Assembly (NCBI GenBank): GCA_022844525.1
Contig: JALHLO010000012.1
Coordinates: 1-35,089, forward strand
Origin: Ramlibacter sp.
GTDB lineage: Bacteria > Pseudomonadota > Gammaproteobacteria > Burkholderiales > Burkholderiaceae_C
DNA: 35,089 nucleotides
Direction: 5' to 3'
The position numbers and the translations under genes are program-made. The notes beneath the pieces were generated by a model, which saw nothing but the letters and a program-made list of their open reading frames with translations, had not been told where the DNA came from and searched no databases. Positions 28,724-35,089 of this stretch are shown here, one piece after another; position 1 is the stretch's first letter; each line of letters begins with the position of its first letter.

Positions 28724-31564
28724 ATGACCGACAAGACCGACTACCGCGCCACCCTCAACCTGCCCGACACGCCCTTCCCCATGCGCGGCGACCTGCCCAG
28801 GCGCGAGCCGGGCTGGGTCAAGGAGTGGGAAGACCAGGGCCTCTACAAGCGGCTGCGCATGGCGCGCGCCGGCCGGCAGAAGTTCATCCTGCACGACGGC
28901 CCGCCCTATGCCAACGGCCAGATCCACATGGGGCACGCGGTCAACAAGATCCTCAAGGACATGATCGTCAAGTCGCGCCAGCTCAAGGGGCTGGACGCGG
29001 CCTACATCCCCGGCTGGGACTGCCACGGCCTGCCGATCGAGAACGCGATCGAGAAGAAGTTCGGCCGCAACCTGCCGCGCGACGAGATGCAGGCGAAAAG
29101 CCGCGCCTTCGCCACCGAGCAGATCGGCATCCAGATGGCCGACTTCAAGCGCCTGGGCGTGCTGGGCGACTGGGACCATCCCTACAAGACGATGGACTTC
29201 TCCAATGAAGCCGACGAGATCCGCGCGTTCAAGCGCGTGATCGAACGCGGCTTCGTGTACCGCGGCCTGAAGCCCGTGTACTGGTGCTTCGACTGCGGGT
29301 CGTCGCTGGCCGAGTTCGAGATCGAATACGCCGACAAGAAGTCGCAGACGCTGGACGTGGGGTTCAAGGCCGACGATGCGGCGAAGGTGCTGAAGGCCTT
29401 CGGCCTGCCCGCCGATGGCAAGGACATCTTCGCCGTCATCTGGACCACCACCGCCTGGACCATCCCCGCCAACCAGGCGCTGAACCTCAACCCCGAGATC
29501 GTCTACGCCCTGGTCGACACGCCGCGCGGCAAGCTGATCCTGGCCGAGGTGCTGGTGGAGAAGGCTCTCGCGCGCTACAAGCTCGAAGGCAAGGTGCTCG
29601 CCACCACCGAGGGCAGGAACCTGGGCGGCCTCGAATTCCGCCACCCGCTGTACGACGTGGATGCCGGCTACCGGCGCCTGTCCCCCATCTACCTGGCCGA
29701 CTACGCCACTGCCGAGGACGGCACCGGCATCGTCCACTCCTCGCCGGCCTACGGCCTGGACGACTTCAACAGCTGCGTCGCGCACGGGGTGAAGTACGAC
29801 GACATCCTGAACCCGGTGCAGGGCAACGGTTCCTACGCGAGCGACTTCGCCCTCTTCGGCGGCGAGAACATCTGGAAGGCGGTGCCGCACATCATCGCCA
29901 CGCTGGATGCGGCCGGCCGCCTGTTCGCCACCGAGAACATCACCCACAGCTACCCGCACTGCTGGCGCCACAAGACGCCGGTGATCTACCGCGCCGCCGC
30001 CCAGTGGTTCATCCGCATGGACGAGGGCGAAGGCGTCTTCACCAGGGACAAGGCGCCCGAGACCCTGCGCAACATGGCGCTGCGCGCCATCGAGGAAACC
30101 AGCTTCTATCCGGAAAACGGCAAGGCGCGCCTGCGCGACATGATCGCGGGCCGGCCCGACTGGTGCATCAGCCGCCAGCGCAGCTGGGGCGTGCCCCTGC
30201 CCTTCTTCCTGCACAAGGACTCGGGCGATCTGCATCCGAAGACCATGGAGATCCTCGACGTCGCCGCCGCCATGGTGCAGGCGGGCGGCATCGAAGCCTG
30301 GAGCAAGGCCTCCACCGAGGAGATCCTCGCCAAGGTGGGTGCCGCCGGCGACGCGCCGCAGTACACCAAGAGCCAGGACATCCTGGAGGTCTGGTTCGAC
30401 TCGGGCACCACGCACACCACGGTGCTCAAGGGTTCGCACGCCGGCGCCGCGCACGAAAACGGGCCGGAAGCCGACCTGTACCTGGAAGGCCACGACCAGC
30501 ACCGCGGCTGGTTCCACTCCTCGCTGCTGACCGCCGCGGCCATGTACGGCCGCGCGCCCTACCGCGGCCTGCTCACGCACGGCTTCACGGTGGACAGCCA
30601 GGGCCGCAAGATGAGCAAGTCGCTGGGCAACGGCATCGAGCCGCAGCAGGTGAGCGGCAAGCTGGGCGCCGAGATCATCCGCCTGTGGGTGGCCGCCTCC
30701 GACTACTCGGGCGACATCGCCGGCGACGACAAGATCCTGGCGCGCGTGGTGGACGCCTATCGCCGCATCCGCAACACGCTGCGCTTCCTGCTGGCCAACG
30801 TGAGCGACTTCGACCCCGCCAGGGACGCCGTGCCGCGGGCCGAGCTGCTGGAGATCGACCGCTACGCGCTCACCCGCGCCGCCGAATTCCAGGCCGAGGT
30901 GCTGGCGCACTACGAGGTCTACGAGTTCCACCCGGTGGTCGCCAAGCTGCAGGTCTATTGCTCCGAGGACCTCGGCGCCTTCTACCTCGACGTGCTCAAG
31001 GACCGTCTCTACACGACGGCGCCGAAGTCGCATGCCCGCCGCAGCGCCCAGACGGTGCTGTGGAACATCACCCACGCGATGCTGCGCTGGATGGCGCCCT
31101 TCCTCAGCTTCACGGCGGAGGAAGCCTGGAAGGTGTTCGGCAGTTCCGACTCGATCTTCCTGGAGGAGTATGCGGAGATCGGCGGACCCGACCCCGCGCT
31201 GCTGGCGAAGTGGAACCGCATCCGCGAGATCCGCGACGCGGCCAACAAGGAGATCGAGGCGCTGCGCGAAAAGGGCCAGGTCGGCTCCTCGCTGCAAGCC
31301 AACCTGGTGATCACGGCCGGGCCCGACGACCACCGCCTGCTCTCCGGCCTCGGCGACGACCTCAAGTTCGTCTTCATCGCCTCGGCGGTCAAGCTGCAGC
31401 AGGGCGATGCGCTCGCCATCCAGGCCACGCCCAGCGCCGACACCAAGTGCGAGCGCTGCTGGCACTGGCGCACGGACGTAGGCCAGGACGCGGCGCACCC
31501 GACCCTGTGCGGCCGCTGCGTCACCAACCTGTTCGGGGCCGGCGAAGTCCGGGTGCACGCCTGA
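28724..31564 (+). CDS. ileS: Isoleucyl-tRNA synthetase
   Basis: [28 protein letters not shown] (HIGH region), [24 protein letters not shown] (KMSKS), C-terminal CERCWHW zinc motif. Confidence 0.97.
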   Translation: MTDKTDYRATLNLPDTPFPMRGDLPRREPGWVKEWEDQGLYKRLRMARAGRQKFILHDGPPYANGQIHMGHAVNKILKDMIVKSRQLKGLDAAYIPGWDCHGLPIENAIEKKFGRNLPRDEMQAKSRAFATEQIGIQMADFKRLGVLGDWDHPYKTMDFSNEADEIRAFKRVIERGFVYRGLKPVYWCFDCGSSLAEFEIEYADKKSQTLDVGFKADDAAKVLKAFGLPADGKDIFAVIWTTTAWTIPANQALNLNPEIVYALVDTPRGKLILAEVLVEKALARYKLEGKVLATTEGRNLGGLEFRHPLYDVDAGYRRLSPIYLADYATAEDGTGIVHSSPAYGLDDFNSCVAHGVKYDDILNPVQGNGSYASDFALFGGENIWKAVPHIIATLDAAGRLFATENITHSYPHCWRHKTPVIYRAAAQWFIRMDEGEGVFTRDKAPETLRNMALRAIEETSFYPENGKARLRDMIAGRPDWCISRQRSWGVPLPFFLHKDSGDLHPKTMEILDVAAAMVQAGGIEAWSKASTEEILAKVGAAGDAPQYTKSQDILEVWFDSGTTHTTVLKGSHAGAAHENGPEADLYLEGHDQHRGWFHSSLLTAAAMYGRAPYRGLLTHGFTVDSQGRKMSKSLGNGIEPQQVSGKLGAEIIRLWVAASDYSGDIAGDDKILARVVDAYRRIRNTLRFLLANVSDFDPARDAVPRAELLEIDRYALTRAAEFQAEVLAHYEVYEFHPVVAKLQVYCSEDLGAFYLDVLKDRLYTTAPKSHARRSAQTVLWNITHAMLRWMAPFLSFTAEEAWKVFGSSDSIFLEEYAEIGGPDPALLAKWNRIREIRDAANKEIEALREKGQVGSSLQANLVITAGPDDHRLLSGLGDDLKFVFIASAVKLQQGDALAIQATPSADTKCERCWHWRTDVGQDAAHPTLCGRCVTNLFGAGEVRVHA

Positions 31565-32076
31565 TGGCCCGCGGCGACACCTTCATGATGCGCGGCTCCA
31601 CCCTGGGCAGCATGCTGCCCTGGCTGGCCCTGGCGCTGATCATCCTGATCGCGGACCAGTTCACCAAGGTGCTGATCCTCGGCTACTACAGGCACGGGGA
31701 CTCGACCACCATCACCTCGTTCTTCAACCTCGTGCGGGCGCACAACACCGGCGCGGCCTTCTCCTTCCTGGCGGCGGCCTCCGGCTGGCAGCGCTGGCTG
31801 TTCACCGGCATCGGCGTGGCCGCGACGCTGTTCATCCTCTACCTGCTGCGCACCCACCCGGGCCAGAAGCTGTTCTCCTTCGCCCTGGCCTGCATCCTGG
31901 GCGGCGCGGTCGGCAACGTGATCGACCGCCTGCTGCACGGCTACGTGGTGGACTTCCTGCAGTTCCACTGGGCGGGCTGGTACTTCCCCGCCTTCAACGT
32001 GGCCGACGCCGCCATCACGATCGGCGCGGTCTGCCTGGTGCTCGACGAGCTGTTGCGCGTGCGCCGCACAAAGTGA
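31564..32076 (+). CDS. lspA: Lipoprotein signal peptidase (signal peptidase II)
   Basis: [66 protein letters not shown] overlap with ileS. Confidence 0.96.
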   Translation: MARGDTFMMRGSTLGSMLPWLALALIILIADQFTKVLILGYYRHGDSTTITSFFNLVRAHNTGAAFSFLAAASGWQRWLFTGIGVAATLFILYLLRTHPGQKLFSFALACILGGAVGNVIDRLLHGYVVDFLQFHWAGWYFPAFNVADAAITIGAVCLVLDELLRVRRTK

Positions 32077-32081
32077 GCGTC

Positions 32082-32178
32082 ACCCCCGCCCCCCCTGCGC
32101 GGGGGCGGGCCGAGGGCGCGCACTGCGCGTCAAAGTGCCGTAAAGCCCTGGATTCCGGCCTCCGCGGGAATGACGGGC
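32082..32178. repeat. Two adjacent GC-rich palindromes, including a degenerate ggattcccgc..gcgggaatgacg-type dispersed repeat
   Basis: CCCGCCCCC..GGGGGCGGG near 32088-32109; ctggattccggcctccgcgggaatgacgggc near 32148-32177 (minus-strand translation contains RHSRGGRNPG). Confidence 0.6.
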
Positions 32179-32209
32179 TGGCCGGGTGCGGCGTATCATT
32201 GTTTCAAAC

Positions 32210-33874
32210 ATGAAGCATCTGCTGAACCTGCTGGCAGCCGTGGCACTGCTGGTCTGGGGCACGTATCTCGTTCGCACCGGCATCCTCCGGGTCTTCGGCG
32301 GCAACCTGCGCCAGGTGCTGGCACGCAGCATCGACACCCGCCCGGCCGCGGCCATGGCCGGCCTGGGCGTCACCGCGCTGGTGCAGTCCAGCACGGCCAC
32401 GGCGCTGATCGTCTCCTCCTTCGTCGGCCAGGGCCTGGTGGCCCTGCCCACGGCGCTGGCCGTGATGCTCGGGGCCGACATCGGCACCAGCCTGATGTCG
32501 GTGGTGTTCTCCTTCGACCTGTCCTGGCTGTCGCCGCTGTTCATCTTCGTCGGCGTCGTGCTGTTCATCACGCGCCAGGCCACGCCGCTCGGGCGCTTCG
32601 GCCGCGTGCTGATCGGCCTCGGCCTGATGCTGCTGGCGCTGCGCCTGGTGTCCGAATCGACCGCCATCATGGTGAAGTCGCCGGCGGTGCAGGCGCTGCT
32701 GCTGACCCTCTCCAGCGACATCCTGCTGGAGATCACGGTCGGCGCCGTGCTGTCCGTGATCGCCTATTCCAGCCTGGCGATCGTGCTGCTCACGGCCACG
32801 CTGGCCGCTTCCGGTGCCATTCCGCTGGAAGTGGCGCTGGGCCTCACGCTGGGCGCCAACCTGGGCAGCGGCCTGCTGGGCGTGCTGGCGACCGCCAAGT
32901 CCGCGGTGGAAGTGCGCCACGTGCCCATGGGCAACCTGGTGTTCAAGATCGTCGGCGTGATCCTGGCGGCGCCCTTCGCCGCCTTCTGGATCCGCACGCT
33001 CAAGCCCTACCTGCCCGAGCCGGCGACGGTGGTGGTGCTGTACCACCTGGTGTTCAACGTGCTGATCGCCCTGATCTTCCTGGCCTTCACCCACATCGTG
33101 GCGCGCTGGGTCGAACAGTGGCTGCCCAAGCCGGACCGCAGCATGGTGGCCGGCCGGCCGCACCACCTGGATCCGTCCGCGCTGGCGACGCCCTCGCTCG
33201 CGATCTCCAACGCGGCGCGCGAGGCGCTGCACCAGGCCGACATCGTGGAGACCATGCTGCTGGGCATGCTGCGCGTGATCAAGGACAACGACCTGCGCCT
33301 GGCCGAGGAGCTGCGGCGCATGGACGACACGGTGGACCAGCTCTATTCGGCCATCAAGTACTACCTCACCAAGATCTCGCGCGAGGCGCTGGGCGAGGAG
33401 GAAAGCAGGCGCTGGACCGACATCATCAGCTTCACGATCAACATGGAGCAGATCGGCGACATCATCGAGCGCGTGCTGCTGGACATCGAGGACAAGAAGA
33501 TCAAGAAGGGCCGCAACTTCTCCGACGCCGGCATGGCGGAGATCTGCGAGCTGCATGCGCGGCTGGTGGACAACCTGCGCCTGGGCATGAGCGTGTTCCT
33601 CAACGGCTCGGTGCGCGACGCGCAGAAGCTGCTGGAGGAGAAGGCGCGCTTCCGCGACCTGGAGCGCGCCTACGCCGGCACCCACCTCACGCGCCTGACC
33701 GAGAACACCGTGCAGAGCATCGAGACGAGTTCGCTGCACCTGGACCTGATCAGCGACCTGAAGCGCATCAACTCGCACATCTGCTCGATCGCCTACCCGA
33801 TCCTCGATTCGGCCGGCGCGCTGTCGCCGACGCGCTTCCGCGTGCCGGGCAGCTCCGAAGGCGCCCTGCAGTAG
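32210..33874 (+). CDS. Na/Pi cotransporter family protein with C-terminal PhoU-like domain
   Basis: GLGVTALVQSSTATALIVSSFVGQGLV and LGADIGTSL repeated in variant form (LTLGANLGSGL); helical C-terminus typical of PhoU. Confidence 0.9.
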   Translation: MKHLLNLLAAVALLVWGTYLVRTGILRVFGGNLRQVLARSIDTRPAAAMAGLGVTALVQSSTATALIVSSFVGQGLVALPTALAVMLGADIGTSLMSVVFSFDLSWLSPLFIFVGVVLFITRQATPLGRFGRVLIGLGLMLLALRLVSESTAIMVKSPAVQALLLTLSSDILLEITVGAVLSVIAYSSLAIVLLTATLAASGAIPLEVALGLTLGANLGSGLLGVLATAKSAVEVRHVPMGNLVFKIVGVILAAPFAAFWIRTLKPYLPEPATVVVLYHLVFNVLIALIFLAFTHIVARWVEQWLPKPDRSMVAGRPHHLDPSALATPSLAISNAAREALHQADIVETMLLGMLRVIKDNDLRLAEELRRMDDTVDQLYSAIKYYLTKISREALGEEESRRWTDIISFTINMEQIGDIIERVLLDIEDKKIKKGRNFSDAGMAEICELHARLVDNLRLGMSVFLNGSVRDAQKLLEEKARFRDLERAYAGTHLTRLTENTVQSIETSSLHLDLISDLKRINSHICSIAYPILDSAGALSPTRFRVPGSSEGALQ

Positions 33875-33899
33875 GCGGCCAGGGACGCAAGCGGGCGCG

Positions 33900-34331
33900 C
33901 TACAGCGCGGGCTGCGCGGCGGACTCGGGCGTGGCCGGATCCGCGGACGCGGCGGCCGCGGCCCGGTGCGCCTGGCGCCGCGCGCAGAAGTCCACCAGCG
34001 CCTCGAGCTCGGTCGACTTGTCGAACACGGCGTCGGCGCCCAGCTGCATGCAGCGCCAGCGCACGTCGCGCGAGGAATGGTTGCTGAGCACCACCACCTT
34101 CTGGTCCGCGCGCCGCCTGCGGCAGGCGTCCAGCACGTTCATGCCGCTGCCCTCGCGCAGGAACAGGTCGATGATGGCCAGGTCCCAGTCGTTCTGTTCG
34201 AGCCACCGCTTGGCCTCGTGCTCGGATTCGGTGGTGCCGACCGGCTCGATCCGCGCAAGCTCCCTGAGGGCCTCGATGAGATTGTCCCGGATCGTCGAGC
34301 TGTCCTCGACGATGTAGGCGCGAAACGTCAT
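33900..34331 (-). CDS. Orphan single-domain response regulator (receiver)
   Basis: AYIVEDSSTIRDNLIEAL, phospho-acceptor DLAIIDLFLREGSG, VVVLSNHSS, GADAVFDKSTE; no output domain. Confidence 0.88.
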   Translation of the reverse strand: MTFRAYIVEDSSTIRDNLIEALRELARIEPVGTTESEHEAKRWLEQNDWDLAIIDLFLREGSGMNVLDACRRRRADQKVVVLSNHSSRDVRWRCMQLGADAVFDKSTELEALVDFCARRQAHRAAAAASADPATPESAAQPAL

Positions 34332-34456
34332 TTGCTTGATCTCCAGGCGGCCGCCCTCCGGGGCGCCGCATGGGTCAGGACTTTAGGAGCGGCCGCCCGG
34401 ACACGCTGAAAGCGGCCAAGCCATGGCGTTGTAGGAGAGGACAACTCAACGGCAGC

Positions 34457-35089
34457 TCAAGGCCCGCCGTAGGCAGCCAGCAGGACCAGCGCGGCGTCGA
34501 TGGTGACCTCGCCGTGCTCCAGGCGCCGGGTCACGTCATCCGGGCGCATGCGGCGAAAGGCGGCCACTTCGCCGTCCTGGTTGGCCGGCAGCACGCCCTC
34601 GGGCAGCGTGCACGCATACCAGTCGAGGACTTCCACCACGTAACCGTGCGCCAGGTCGGGGAAGGGCCGCCGCGTCGCGACCCGGCCGCCGTACCGCAGG
34701 CCCTGCACCTGCGGCAGCCGCAGCCCCGCCTCCTCCCAGGTCTCGCGCGCCAGCGCCTGCTCCAGCGTGTCGCTGGCCGGCACCAGGCCGCCCACCAGCG
34801 TGTCCCAGAGGCCCGGATCGGTGGGCTTGTCGAAGGCGCGCTGCTGCAGCCAGACCTGCCCGGAAGGGTCGGTGGCGGTGAGGTGTACCGCGTGCGTCGC
34901 GATGCCCAGCGGCCGCACCACCGCGCGCTCCACCGTCGCCAGCACGCGGTCGCCGTCGCCGCGCACTGCCAGCTGCTAGTTGCGCCAGGCGTGGGCCAGC
35001 CCGGCATCGCGCAGGACTTGCGCGATGCGCGCGAGCGAGGCCGTGGGATCGCCGGCGATGCGCCAGCCGCCGGCGGCGGCGTCGGCGTC
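34457..35089 (-). pseudogene. NUDIX hydrolase with DUF4743-like N-terminal region, interrupted by an in-frame amber (TAG) codon; 5' end outside window
   Basis: NUDIX box GGLVPASDTLEQALARETWEEAGL; the same frame upstream of the TAG (34976-34978, minus strand) encodes DADAAAGGWRIAGDPTASLARIAQVLRDAGLAHAWRN to the window edge. Confidence 0.7.

Overview
High-GC betaproteobacterial chromosomal window, most like Comamonadaceae/Burkholderiales from gene content and synteny. It is mostly ordinary housekeeping sequence. Left to right: the distal part of an exopolysaccharide cluster (TPR/carbohydrate-binding-like protein, FecR-like secreted protein, O-antigen ligase/Wzy_C, CpsB/CapC-type PHP phosphatase); a Bug-type solute-binding protein; a small beta-barrel-like protein; a livHMGF branched-chain amino acid ABC operon without livK; rarA; a small membrane-anchored ORF; lolA; ftsK; a Crp/Fnr regulator; trxB; rpmB-rpmG; a fatty-acid desaturase; an RsmB-type methyltransferase; an M48 peptidase; purN; yceH; two acyl-CoA dehydrogenases; a Tat-lipoprotein esterase; an HNH endonuclease; ribF-ileS-lspA; a Na/Pi cotransporter; an orphan receiver protein; and a NUDIX hydrolase gene at the right edge. 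I found no CRISPR array, transposon, prophage, rRNA or tRNA, and no clear new multi-gene system. The observations most worth a second look are non-coding or allelic: a three-way-junction-like rpmB leader directly behind a dispersed intergenic repeat; a hairpin covering the lolA Shine-Dalgarno; a long imperfect palindrome between the esterase and HNH genes; a palindrome containing both stop codons of a convergent gene pair; and an in-frame amber codon splitting the NUDIX gene. All folds and homology calls were made by eye and none was computed.
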